From the NCBI GenBank assembly GCA_963834135.1, contig CAWIAN010000013.1, forward strand, positions 186,001-250,000: a stretch of 64,000 bases of DNA, in the 5' to 3' direction. This stretch comes from Bog-257 sp963834135 (lineage in GTDB: Bacteria > Acidobacteriota > Terriglobia > Terriglobales > Acidobacteriaceae). A program made the translations under genes and the position numbers. Each line of letters begins with the position of its first letter. The first letter of the stretch is position 1. Under the pieces are notes generated by a model. The model did not search any database. It was not told the origin of the DNA and was given only the letters and a program-made list of their open reading frames with translations. This document shows positions 54,605 to 62,734 of this stretch, in pieces.

Positions 54605-55209
54605 TGCCTCCTCCGTTACCTCCCGGCGATCAGAAGCTGGTACAGATCATGGATGCCGCACTCGCGGACACGACGCGTCGCAGTGGAGACTGGCTGGTCT
54701 GCAAGCTGGGATGTACGCAATGTTGCGTCGGCGTCTTCGCCATCAACCAGCTCGACGTGCTGCGCCTGCAACACGGATTGGCCGAACTCGAAACCAACGA
54801 TGCCGCGCGTGCTACCCGTGTGCGTGAGCGTGCGCTAGCTTCTGTTGAACGGCTGAAAGGCGAGTTTCCCGGCGATCCGCAGACGGGCATTCTGGACGAA
54901 AGCGACGCGGCGGCAGAGCGCTTCGAGAGCTTCGCCAACGACGAGACTTGCCCGGCGCTCGACCCGGAGACCGGCGCCTGCGATCTCTATGCTTCGCGGC
55001 CGATGACCTGCCGCGTCTTCGGTCCCCCCGTTCGATCGGAAGAAGGCCTGGGCGTCTGCGAGCTGTGTTACCACGGCGCGACAGAAGAGGAAATCGCCGT
55101 CTGTGAGATGCCGGTCGATCCGGAAGGCCTGGAGGCGAGACTGGTCGAGGAGCTCGAGCGCTCCGGGCGTCACGGGCAGACGATCGTCTCCTTCGCTTTG
55201 ACCTCGTGA
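54604..55209 (+). CDS. YkgJ-type cysteine-cluster protein
   Basis: A 201-residue protein with the zinc/iron-chelating cysteine pattern of the YkgJ family: CKLGCTQCC near the N-terminus, then CPALDPETGACDLYASRPMTCRVFGPP, and further cysteines in GVCELCYHG. The metal and role are unproven. It is translationally coupled to the crotonase homolog by a one-base overlap. Confidence 0.85.
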   Translation: MPPPLPPGDQKLVQIMDAALADTTRRSGDWLVCKLGCTQCCVGVFAINQLDVLRLQHGLAELETNDAARATRVRERALASVERLKGEFPGDPQTGILDESDAAAERFESFANDETCPALDPETGACDLYASRPMTCRVFGPPVRSEEGLGVCELCYHGATEEEIAVCEMPVDPEGLEARLVEELERSGRHGQTIVSFALTS

Positions 55210-55465
55210 GGCCTGTGGCGGTCTTGCCGCAACCAGCGGTTATGTTCGATCTCTGCTGGCGTTTTCGCTCCCGAAAAGGCAAGCCCTTTAAGTCGTCACA
55301 ATCGGTTGCACAAACTCGATGGCTCAAGATCGAAGCCACTGGCTTCTTATCGCCCATCCTCCCAAGGCAAACGTGGCTAAACCTCTTGCCATCAGTTTGT
55401 TGGACCGTTATCTAAAATTAAGTTGACCACCTTGCCCTTCCGGCCTCAGTCTGCCAGCCGAGGGA

Positions 55466-55543
55466 CGGCCTCCGAGTCTGATGTTGCTTGCTTCTGGAAT
55501 TGTCGGAGTAGTCTGCGCCAAGCATCACAAATTCGCTGCGTAG
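55466..55543 (+). pseudogene. Relic of a PEP-CTERM protein C-terminus
   Basis: The frame ending at TAG (55541-55543) reads PPSLMLLASGIVGVVCAKHHKFAA. It aligns with the C-terminus of the next gene (PEPSSVLLFGSGIVG...RRKFSA) at both protein and DNA level (TCTGGAAT(T/C)GTCGG shared). No start, signal peptide or body domain can be read upstream. It is followed by the same TAGGAGA..GATG leader that joins the intact copies. It is therefore the worn 3' end of an earlier tandem copy. Confidence 0.6.
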
Positions 55544-55552
55544 GAGATTTCG

Positions 55553-56176
55553 ATGAAACTGTCCATCGTTTGCACCTCTCTACTGGCTCTTGGTTTGGGC
55601 GTCACTCCTGCTGTCGCCCAAAATGATGTGTACGACAACGGACCCATCAACGGTACGATTGATGCCTTCTCAATCAATTTTGGCAATGCCGCCAGCGATC
55701 AGTTCACGCTGACCTCCAATTCGACGATCAATGGCCTCGACTTCGGAGCATGGCTGTTTCCCGGCGACGTGCTGCAGACAGCTGAAGTGTCGATAACGTC
55801 CAGCGAATTCGGCGGCACTACCTACTTTGACCAGACCGTGAGCTTTAGCACTGGTAGGTGCTTTGATAATCCGCTCGGCTTTCAAGTTTGCGAAGAGTCG
55901 TCTACGTTTTCAGGCCCCAGTTTGAATGCCGGCAACTATTGGCTGAACTTGCAGAACGCGGTCGTCAGTACCGGAAATCCGGTCTTTTGGGACCAGAACG
56001 ACGGCCCGTCGCTGGCTTCTTCCAGTTTCGAGGGAACCATTCCATCCGAATCGTTCACCATTCTTGGCAGCAGCAGCTCAGGCACCGGCACCACGCCCGA
56101 GCCCTCGAGTGTGCTGTTGTTCGGCTCTGGAATCGTCGGTGCACTTGGGGTCCTCCGCCGCAAATTCTCAGCATAG
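55553..56176 (+). CDS. PEP-CTERM protein with AWLFPGD domain, copy A
   Basis: A 207-residue exported protein with a signal peptide (LSIVCTSLLALGLGVTPAVAQ). The body domain starts YDNGPINGTIDAFSINFG and contains GAWLFPGD, AEVSITSSEFGGTTYFDQTVSF, CFDNPLGFQVC and WLNLQNAVVSTGNPVFWDQN, ending IPSESFTILG. A PEP-CTERM sorting signal follows (PEPSSVLLFGSGIVGALGVLRRK). Such signals are processed by exosortases, none of which lies in the window. The domain's two conserved cysteines may be disulfide-linked. GGAG precedes the ATG. Confidence 0.85.
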   Translation: MKLSIVCTSLLALGLGVTPAVAQNDVYDNGPINGTIDAFSINFGNAASDQFTLTSNSTINGLDFGAWLFPGDVLQTAEVSITSSEFGGTTYFDQTVSFSTGRCFDNPLGFQVCEESSTFSGPSLNAGNYWLNLQNAVVSTGNPVFWDQNDGPSLASSSFEGTIPSESFTILGSSSSGTGTTPEPSSVLLFGSGIVGALGVLRRKFSA

Positions 56177-56185
56177 GAGACGTCG

Positions 56186-56806
56186 ATGAGGCTGCCCATT
56201 ACTTGCCTGGGCCTGCTTACACTTTGCTTGGCCGCGGTTCCTGCCGTAGCCCAGAATGATCTGTACGACAACGGTGCGACCGATGGTCAGGACCAAGCCG
56301 TGCCCATCAGCTTTGGATTTGAGTTCAGTGATACCTTCACCTTGAACAGCAACTCGACGCTGAATGGCGTTAATTTCGCCGCGTGGTTGTTTCCCGGCGA
56401 CGTTCTGGAGACGGCTGAAGTTTCGATTACATCCAGTGAGTTCGGAGGTACGACTTACTTCGACCAAACCGTCAGCTTCGCAGCCAGTGGCTGCTTCCTA
56501 AATAATTTCGGCTTCAACGTCTGCAACGAGACGGGCGGCTTCTCCGGGGTCGGTCTGAATGCCGGCACCTATTGGTTGAACTTACAAAATGGCGTCGTCA
56601 GTTCAGGCGATCCGGTCTATTGGGACCTGAACGGTGGCCCCTCAGAAGCGTCCAACAACTCTGTCGGCAGCCTGCCCTCAGAATCGTTCACGATCCTTGG
56701 CCACAGCACGGGAACCGGCACCACTCCTGAGCCTGCGAGTCTGGTGTTGTTCATTTCCGGCGTCGCCGGTGTAGTTGGGTTCATCCGCCGCAATTCGAAA
56801 GTGTAG
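56186..56806 (+). CDS. PEP-CTERM protein with AWLFPGD domain, copy B
   Basis: A 206-residue tandem duplicate of the preceding gene, nine bases downstream with the same TAGGAGACGTCGATG leader. The signal peptide is ITCLGLLTLCLAAVPAVAQ. The body is strongly similar (AWLFPGDVLETAEVSITSSEFGGTTYFDQ region identical over long stretches). The PEP-CTERM tail is PEPASLVLFISGVAGVVGFIRR. The first 50 residues of the domain differ most (YDNGATDGQDQAVPISFGFEF). Confidence 0.85.
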   Translation: MRLPITCLGLLTLCLAAVPAVAQNDLYDNGATDGQDQAVPISFGFEFSDTFTLNSNSTLNGVNFAAWLFPGDVLETAEVSITSSEFGGTTYFDQTVSFAASGCFLNNFGFNVCNETGGFSGVGLNAGTYWLNLQNGVVSSGDPVYWDLNGGPSEASNNSVGSLPSESFTILGHSTGTGTTPEPASLVLFISGVAGVVGFIRRNSKV

Positions 56807-56811
56807 GAGCC

Positions 56812-56994
56812 ATGGATGAAACCGCCCACTGCTTTTGCATGCGCAGTAGCAGTGGCACGATAGGTTCCGAGGCATTCACCATCCTGGGTTCGTCTGGGAC
56901 ATCGACCGGTACTAAGCCCGAGCCCGGCACTCTGATCCTCTTTGGCTCAGGAATTCTCGGATTGAGCGCCCGATCGCGCCGCAAGCTGTTTTAA
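56812..56994 (+). pseudogene. Deleted third PEP-CTERM copy
   Basis: The leader TAGGAGCCATGGATG repeats the array junction. From the ATG at 56816 a signal-peptide start (MKPPTAFACAVAVAR) runs to a stop at 56861. The C-terminus of the family (GSEAFTILG and PEPGTLILFGSGILGLSARSRRK) is read in the frame of the ATG at 56812. The body domain is gone, so a deletion of roughly 140 codons fused the two ends out of frame. A 60-residue product without a signal peptide is possible but unlikely to be functional. Confidence 0.75.
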
Positions 56995-57079
56995 TCGCTC
57001 CTTGCTTCTTGCGCTCAGCTCCCTCGTTTGCGCACCCTTGCCCCCCTGCTTTATCGTGGATGGTTTGCTTCGTAAACCT

Positions 57080-58771
57080 ATGACTGACCATCCACATCAT
57101 GCCGGTGCTCCTTTCGAGACCAAGGTAAAGCCGGATTCCTCCCGCTTTGAGCGCAACCAGAAAGCCGTCGCAGACCTTGTTGGCCAAGTCCGCAATGACG
57201 AAAACGTCATCCAGCAGGGTGGCGGCGAAAAGGCTATCGAGTCGCAACACACAAAGGGACGGCTTACCGCTCGCGAGCGCATTGCGCTGCTGATCGATCC
57301 GGGCACGCAGTTTTTCGAGCTCGGTTCCTATGTAGCCTGGGGCATGTACGAGGAGTGGGGTGGAGCGCCGTCAGCCGGTGTCGTTACCGGTCTGGCGCGG
57401 GTACACGGTCGGCTGGTTATGCTCATCGTGAACGACGCGACCGTGAAGGCTGGCGCGTTCTTCCCGATGACCGCCAAGAAGGTCATCCGCGCGCAGAACA
57501 TCTCCATCGAAAACCACATTCCAACGATTTACCTGGTCGACTCTGCCGGAGTTTTTCTGCCGCTTCAGGAAGATGTCTTTCCGGATACCGACGATTTCGG
57601 CCGCGTCTTCCGCAACAATGCCGTCATGTCGGCGATGGGCATTCCGCAGATTGCTGCAATCATGGGCATGTGCGTTGCCGGCGGCGCGTATCTGCCGCTG
57701 ATGTGCGATCACATCCTGATGACCGAAGGCAGCGGATTATTTCTCGCCGGTCCGGCGCTGGTGCAGGCGGCCATCGGCGCGAAGTATTCCGCCGAAGAGC
57801 TCGGCGGCGCCAAGATGCACTCGCAGATCAGCGGCACTGTAGACTTCCGCGAGCCCAACGACGAGTCGTGCCTCGCCCGCATTCGCCTGCTGGTCGACAA
57901 GATGGGGCACCGGCCACGGGCAGTCTTCGACCGCAAAGAAGCAATCAAGCCTCGCTATACCGCGCAGGACATGTACGGCATCGTCGACAGTGATCCTGCG
58001 CGCCAATATGACATGCGCGAGATCATCGCCCGCATCGTGGATGATAGCCAGTTCAGCGAATACAAATCCGAGTACGGCGAGACCCTACTCTGTGCTTACG
58101 CGCGCATCGGCGGTTTTGCTGTCGGCATTGTCGCTAACCAGAAGACGCACGTGCAGCAGGTGGATCACGCCGGCAACAAGCGCATGGAATTTGGCGGCGT
58201 CATCTATACCGAATCGGCGGAGAAGGCCGCGCGCTTCATCATGGATTGCAACCAGAACCTGGTGCCGCTCATCTTCCTGCACGATGTCAACGGCTTCATG
58301 GTCGGCCGCGACGCCGAGTGGAGCGGCATCATCCGCGCGGGCGCGAAGATGGTGAATGCCGTTTCGAACTCGGTGGTGCCGAAGATCAGCGTGATCGTCG
58401 GAGGCTCATTCGGCGCGGGACATTACGCCATGTGCGGCAAAGCTTATGATCCACGTTTCGTTTTCGCCTGGCCGACGGCAAAATACGCCGTCATGAGCGG
58501 CGCGTCGGCGGCTAACACTCTGGTGGAGATCAAGATCAAGCAACTGGAACGTGGCGGAAAGAAACTGAGCGAGGAAGACAAGAAGAAACTGTATGACGAG
58601 GTGAAGGCGACCTACGACGAGCAGATGGATCCGCGTTACGGCGCAGCTCGCCTGTGGATTGATAAGATCATTGATCCGGCGGATACGCGCGAAGCGCTCA
58701 TCACCGCTTTGGAGGCGGCGTCGCTGAATCCCGATGTGCCGAAGTTCAGTGTGGGGGTGTTGCAGACGTAG
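57080..58771 (+). CDS. liuB: Acyl-CoA carboxylase carboxyltransferase subunit, methylcrotonyl-CoA-like
   Basis: A 563-residue carboxyltransferase. Motifs are KGRLTARERIALLIDPGTQFFELG, GVVTGLARVHGRLVMLIVNDATVKAGAFFPMTAKKVIRAQ, GMCVAGGAYLPLMCDHILMTEG, and GPALVQAAIGAKYSAEELGGAKMHSQISG. The C-terminal half includes GFMVGRDAEWSGIIRAGAKMV. The AGGAYLP and HSQISG segments and two neighbouring leucine-pathway-like genes favour methylcrotonyl-CoA carboxylase beta; another acyl-CoA carboxylase is possible. The biotin-carrying alpha subunit is not in the window. The ATG (MTDHPHHAG) is chosen where family similarity begins. Confidence 0.85.
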   Translation: MTDHPHHAGAPFETKVKPDSSRFERNQKAVADLVGQVRNDENVIQQGGGEKAIESQHTKGRLTARERIALLIDPGTQFFELGSYVAWGMYEEWGGAPSAGVVTGLARVHGRLVMLIVNDATVKAGAFFPMTAKKVIRAQNISIENHIPTIYLVDSAGVFLPLQEDVFPDTDDFGRVFRNNAVMSAMGIPQIAAIMGMCVAGGAYLPLMCDHILMTEGSGLFLAGPALVQAAIGAKYSAEELGGAKMHSQISGTVDFREPNDESCLARIRLLVDKMGHRPRAVFDRKEAIKPRYTAQDMYGIVDSDPARQYDMREIIARIVDDSQFSEYKSEYGETLLCAYARIGGFAVGIVANQKTHVQQVDHAGNKRMEFGGVIYTESAEKAARFIMDCNQNLVPLIFLHDVNGFMVGRDAEWSGIIRAGAKMVNAVSNSVVPKISVIVGGSFGAGHYAMCGKAYDPRFVFAWPTAKYAVMSGASAANTLVEIKIKQLERGGKKLSEEDKKKLYDEVKATYDEQMDPRYGAARLWIDKIIDPADTREALITALEAASLNPDVPKFSVGVLQT

Positions 58772-58827
58772 GAGGGACGCAGCTCGCTTTTCGGCCTTCG
58801 CCAGAGCGGAACAAGTGCTTACGCATT

Positions 58828-58912
58828 GTCATCGTTATGAATTGTCATTCCGTTTTTAACGATGTGTCATCCCGCTTTTACGATTTGTCACCCGAGCGAA
58901 GCCGCGGGATCT
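58828..58912. repeat. GTCATCCCG-type tandem repeat
   Basis: GTCAT or GTCAC begins units at 58828, 58844, 58866 and 58887. The last three share a 21-22-bp unit (GTCATTCCGTTTTTAACGA / GTCATCCCGCTTTTACGA / GTCACCCGAGC). It ends in GAAGCCGCGGGATCTGCGG, wording typical of dispersed repeats in such genomes. Confidence 0.6.
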
Positions 58913-58988
58913 GCGGTTTGCTGGCGACGGAACACTGCTCGCAGCCTTTTAGAAAACTGACCCGGATGAGACAACCGACTAATTGCTA

Positions 58989-59861
58989 ATGGCTGATTCC
59001 ATCAAACTCGTCGAATGTCCCCGCGATGCCTGGCAGGGGTTGCGCGGCCAGATTCCAACTTCAATCAAGGTCGAATACCTGAAGGCCCTCGTAGCCGCGG
59101 GATTCAAGCATATTGACGCCGCGTCTTTTGTCTCGCCCAAGGCTGTGCCACAGATGGCCGATTCGGAGAACGTTCTCAGCGAACTCGATCCTCCCGACGA
59201 CGTCGAGATCATCGGCATCGTCGTCAACGAGCGTGGAGCGGAGCGCGCGATCGCTACCGACGCCGTAAGTACTCTCGGCTTTCCCTACTCACTCTCGCCC
59301 ACGTTCCTGAAGAACAATCAGAATCAGACGCCGGAAGAAAATCTCGACGTCCTGGAAAAAGTGAAGCAGAAAGCCGACGATGCCGGTCTGGATATGGTCG
59401 TGTACATCTCCATGGCTTTCGGCAATCCCTACGGCGATTTGTGGAATGTCGACGAGCTTATTGAGGGCGTTGGGCTCCTGACCGATCTTGATGTGCAGGC
59501 GATCTCTCTAGCTGACACGGTAGGCGTCGCGACTCCGCAACATATTGGCGACGTGGTAGGTCCGGTGCTTTCCAGATTCGATGACGTTGAAATCGGAGTT
59601 CATCTGCACAGTCGACCTGATGACGCAGCGATCAAGATTCTGGCCGCCTATGACGCAGGGTGCCGGCGCTTCGATTCCGCTATCGGTGGACTCGGCGGAT
59701 GTCCCTTTGCGCAGGATGTGCTGGTCGGCAACATCCCGACCGAGACGCTAATACATGCGCTGAGAGCGAAAGGAGTTGTCCTGCCGATCACGAAACCCAT
59801 CGCGGAACTATCGCGAATGGCAGCCGATATCGGCGACCGCTTCAGCGGGCCGAAAATGTGA
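58989..59861 (+). CDS. Hydroxymethylglutaryl-CoA lyase-like protein
   Basis: A 290-residue TIM-barrel protein of the HMG-CoA lyase family. It has CPRDAWQG (catalytic Arg-Asp), AGFKHIDAASFVSPKAVPQMAD, GVHLHSRP (metal His pair) and GLGGCPFAQDVLVGNIPTE (catalytic Cys loop). Several family positions differ: Asp for Glu before the SFVSPK motif, Asn where human HMGCL has Cys (GNPY), and Ser for Asp after the HxH. It would split HMG-CoA to acetoacetate and acetyl-CoA in leucine breakdown, but the substitutions leave room for another substrate. The ATG is preferred to an upstream TTG. Confidence 0.82.
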   Translation: MADSIKLVECPRDAWQGLRGQIPTSIKVEYLKALVAAGFKHIDAASFVSPKAVPQMADSENVLSELDPPDDVEIIGIVVNERGAERAIATDAVSTLGFPYSLSPTFLKNNQNQTPEENLDVLEKVKQKADDAGLDMVVYISMAFGNPYGDLWNVDELIEGVGLLTDLDVQAISLADTVGVATPQHIGDVVGPVLSRFDDVEIGVHLHSRPDDAAIKILAAYDAGCRRFDSAIGGLGGCPFAQDVLVGNIPTETLIHALRAKGVVLPITKPIAELSRMAADIGDRFSGPKM

Positions 59862-59903
59862 GGAAGGCCGCTTTTCGTTCTTCGCTTCCAGCAAGCTCAT
59901 TCT

Positions 59904-60701
59904 ATGTCTGAACAAAATAGCTCCTACTCCACGCTTACCCTTACCTACGACGGCGCCCTGGCCATCGTGACGCTGAACCGTCCGGAAAAGCGAAACGCCA
60001 TCAGCTACGAACTGATCGAAGATTTGTTGTGCGCGCTGGACGAAGTCGAAATCTCCTCCGCTCAAATTCTGGTCCTCACTGGCAGCGGCAAGGCGTTCTG
60101 TTCCGGCATGGACCTCGACAACCTGCGCTCGATCACCGGACGCACCGCCGACGAGAACCGAGCCGATTCGGCCACCATGGCACGGCTGTTCCGCAGCCTC
60201 TACGAATTTCCCAAGGTTACGATTGCGGCTGTGAATGGTCCGGCCATTGCCGGCGGTTGCGGCCTGGCGACGCTGTGCGACTTAACCGTCGCCTCCGCGG
60301 ACGCAAAGTTCGGATATACCGAGGTTCGCATCGGCTTTATTCCCGCCATCGTTTCCACCTTCCTGCTTCGCCAGGTGGGCGAGAAGCAAGCTCGCGATCT
60401 GTTGCTGACCGGGCGGATCATCAGCGCCGAAGAAGCCCTCCGCCTGGGCTTGGCCAGCGAGGTGGTTCCAGCGGAGAAATTGCAGGAGAGAGCGCGAGAG
60501 TTGGCAGCCGATTTACTCCGGAACAGCCCAGCCTCGTTGCTGGCTACCAAGAGACTGTTAAAAAGCTATTCCTCGCAGGAACTAGACCGCCAGATCGATG
60601 CTGCTGTTGACGAGAATGCGCGCATTCGAACGACAGAAGATTTTCGCGAAGGCGTCACTTCGTTCCTGGAGAAACGCAATCCACGCTGGACAGGGCACTG
60701 A
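59904..60701 (+). CDS. liuC: Crotonase, methylglutaconyl-CoA hydratase-like
   Basis: A 265-residue crotonase with GSGKAFCSGMDLDNL and AAVNGPAIAGGCGLATLCDLTVASADAKFGYTEVRIGFIPAIVSTFLLR. The second catalytic Glu is kept (YTEVRIG), while the first position is Gly (GGCG). This combination and the EVRIGFIPAIVS motif match bacterial LiuC-type 3-methylglutaconyl-CoA hydratases. With the carboxyltransferase and lyase upstream it completes three steps of leucine degradation. Confidence 0.85.
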   Translation: MSEQNSSYSTLTLTYDGALAIVTLNRPEKRNAISYELIEDLLCALDEVEISSAQILVLTGSGKAFCSGMDLDNLRSITGRTADENRADSATMARLFRSLYEFPKVTIAAVNGPAIAGGCGLATLCDLTVASADAKFGYTEVRIGFIPAIVSTFLLRQVGEKQARDLLLTGRIISAEEALRLGLASEVVPAEKLQERARELAADLLRNSPASLLATKRLLKSYSSQELDRQIDAAVDENARIRTTEDFREGVTSFLEKRNPRWTGH

Positions 60702-60828
60702 CCAGAAGCAGAGCACGGCGTAGCATGCCCTAGTAGTGGGAATTCGTCGAGGAAGGTGCCGAATCGGGTCAGTGCCGTTTATGATACAAGGCAGATTCAG
60801 CAGCACCCACCCTTCTCTTGTTACAATG

Positions 60829-60837
60829 CCTCTCTTC
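60829..60837 (+). promoter_or_regulatory. Extended -10 promoter for the M23 peptidase gene
   Basis: TGTTACAAT has a TGn extension and the TACAAT hexamer seen also before gyrB. It lies about 145 bases before the gene. Confidence 0.4.
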
Positions 60838-60982
60838 GAGCATTTTTATTGAGACTCGTCATTATCCGACGAAGGGCTGAAAGACTGCGGTGCTCGCGGA
60901 AAAACGATCTGGAAAGGGAAAGTTAGCGAATGCGGAGGCTCTTGTCAGTGGAAGGGCTCGCCGCAGCGAACTTGGGGAGAAC

Positions 60983-62191
60983 ATGATGAGATTTCGTCTG
61001 CATTCGATGGTTGTCATCTTAATAACCGTTTTGCTGCTCTCGGTCCTAGCCGTGGCACAGGAGGGCGCCGCAACCGCGAAGTCCGGAAGTACGTCATCCG
61101 CCGACCAGGAGAGTACACCGCCCGCAGCTACCACCAACGAGCAGACCGCGCCGGAAGCTCCACCCAAACCCATACTCAGTGGACCGTATCCCGTCATGAG
61201 CAAAGCGGCGGAGGACCGTGGCCGCCAGGTGTTCCAGATGTTCAACCATTCGGAAGGCGCCCAGATTTGGGCGTTATTGGTCGAGCCGTTGAGAAAGCGG
61301 ACCAAGACCGAGGCAAACTACTCCGCGTACAACAAGAAGCTGCGCGAGAGAATGGGTCCTGAGACACAGATGCTGGAGGAGAACATTGTTCCTTACATCT
61401 TCGCCCCAGACACGGTGTATTCCCGGCTCTCGAATTTCCAGAACCTTCCCATGCCCGTAATGACCATGGTCACCATCAATCAACGCGGCCAGATTGATGC
61501 CATGTCAATTCAGCCCGTCTCTTCAGTTGCCGAAGGCAAGTTCGCTGGATACACCAGCAAGAACAGCCTGCACCTGCCTTTCAACAACGCCTGGCTCGTT
61601 TATCAGGGTGGCCGCAACCTTTTTGACAATGGCTACGCCGTGAACGACGATACCCGTTTCGCCTTTGATTTTGTCTATCTAAAGGACGGCCGGATGTTCT
61701 CCGGCCCTGGCGGCATCGGGAGCCAAGCGCAAGACTATTACTGCTTCGGTCAGCCCGTTGTTTCGCCCGCGGATGGCAGGGTCATCAAGGCGGAAGGTGG
61801 TTACGACGACAATCCTCCGGGCAAGCCGACTGGCGATCCGGCGGACGGCAACGTTGTCTCCGTCGTCATCGGAAGTGGTGAAGACACCGAAACCGCGGTG
61901 TTTAATCACCTGAAACAGAACAGCCTGAAAGTGAAGATCGGCGATCAGGTCAAGCAGGGCCAGGAGCTCGCCCAGTGTGGCAACAGTGGCGGCGGTCCGG
62001 TTCCACACGTGCACTTCCAGATGCAGAGGGGTGGAGGAAACCCGGTGCCGGTGCAATTTGTGAATTACATTGCCGACGGAAAGCCGGTTGACTCGGGTGA
62101 GCCTAAGCGCGGTCAGATTGTAAGAAACAATCCAGCGGCGGCAGCCAGCGCCTCCAATACTCCCGCTACGCCGCCTGCGGCCGGCAAGTAA
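60983..62191 (+). CDS. Exported M23-family peptidase-like protein
   Basis: A 402-residue protein with a signal peptide (MVVILITVLLLSVLAVAQ) and an Ala/Thr/Pro-rich linker. The region AEDRGRQVFQMFNHSEGAQIWALLVEPLRKR (about 75-110) is DUF3887-like. A C-terminal LytM/M23 domain has DTRFAFDFVYL, PVVSPADGRVIKAEGGYDDN, VKQGQELAQCGNSG and PHVHFQMQ. The HVH motif and Asp supply zinc ligands, but the first His of the usual HxxxD is replaced (FAFD). Metal binding is therefore uncertain. Cell-wall hydrolysis or regulation is the expected role. GGGGAGA precedes the ATG. Confidence 0.82.
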   Translation: MMRFRLHSMVVILITVLLLSVLAVAQEGAATAKSGSTSSADQESTPPAATTNEQTAPEAPPKPILSGPYPVMSKAAEDRGRQVFQMFNHSEGAQIWALLVEPLRKRTKTEANYSAYNKKLRERMGPETQMLEENIVPYIFAPDTVYSRLSNFQNLPMPVMTMVTINQRGQIDAMSIQPVSSVAEGKFAGYTSKNSLHLPFNNAWLVYQGGRNLFDNGYAVNDDTRFAFDFVYLKDGRMFSGPGGIGSQAQDYYCFGQPVVSPADGRVIKAEGGYDDNPPGKPTGDPADGNVVSVVIGSGEDTETAVFNHLKQNSLKVKIGDQVKQGQELAQCGNSGGGPVPHVHFQMQRGGGNPVPVQFVNYIADGKPVDSGEPKRGQIVRNNPAAAASASNTPATPPAAGK

Positions 62192-62215
62192 TTCCGGCGG
62201 GTTTTAGCTTGTTCG

Positions 62216-62250
62216 GCGGACGCGCCCATCCGGTTAGCGTCCGCTTTTTT
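62216..62250 (+). terminator. Rho-independent terminator after the M23 gene
   Basis: GCGGACGC (62216-62223) pairs with GCGTCCGC (62237-62244), followed by TTTTTT. It ends only 20 bases before the next ATG, so the ybgC-like gene must use a promoter within or beyond it, or read-through. Confidence 0.85.
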
Positions 62251-62270
62251 GTCCCATTCGGAAAGAGCGC

Positions 62271-62717
62271 ATGAGATCGGCAGAAGCGATAAACAGTGCG
62301 GCCGCGGTATACGAGACCAAGCTTCGGGTGCGTTACGCGGAGACCGATCAGATGGGAGTTGTCTACCACTCCAATTACATCATCTGGTTTGAGGTTGGCC
62401 GTGTGGAGATGCTTCGATCGTTGGGCTTCACCTATCGCGAGATGGAGAAGCAGGATGGTACCCACATCGCAGTGGTCGAGGCGCGCTGCCGCTTTAAAGC
62501 TCCGGCGCTTTATGATGATTCCATCGTCGTCCGCACGCGTTTGCTGAACGTTCGCGATTCGCTTCTGCATTTCAGCTACGAAGTCGTGCGCGAAGCCGAT
62601 GGCACTCTGCTGGCCGAAGGCGAGACCGTGCACCTGGTGGTGGATGCCGAATTCAAGCGCATCCCCCTGCCCGAGAAGTACCGCCAGCGTTTTCTGCAAG
62701 CTGCCGGCAAGGCCTAG
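62271..62717 (+). CDS. ybgC: YbgC-type acyl-CoA thioesterase
   Basis: A 148-residue hotdog-fold thioesterase of the 4-hydroxybenzoyl-CoA thioesterase family. The active-site motif is RYAETDQMGVVYHSNYIIWFEVGRVEMLR; the Asp in ETDQMG is catalytic. In other bacteria YbgC accompanies the Tol-Pal genes or acts on short acyl-CoAs; neither Tol nor Pal is adjacent here. GGAAAG precedes the ATG. Confidence 0.9.
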   Translation: MRSAEAINSAAAVYETKLRVRYAETDQMGVVYHSNYIIWFEVGRVEMLRSLGFTYREMEKQDGTHIAVVEARCRFKAPALYDDSIVVRTRLLNVRDSLLHFSYEVVREADGTLLAEGETVHLVVDAEFKRIPLPEKYRQRFLQAAGKA

Positions 62718-62734
62718 CGGTACACTGAATATTT

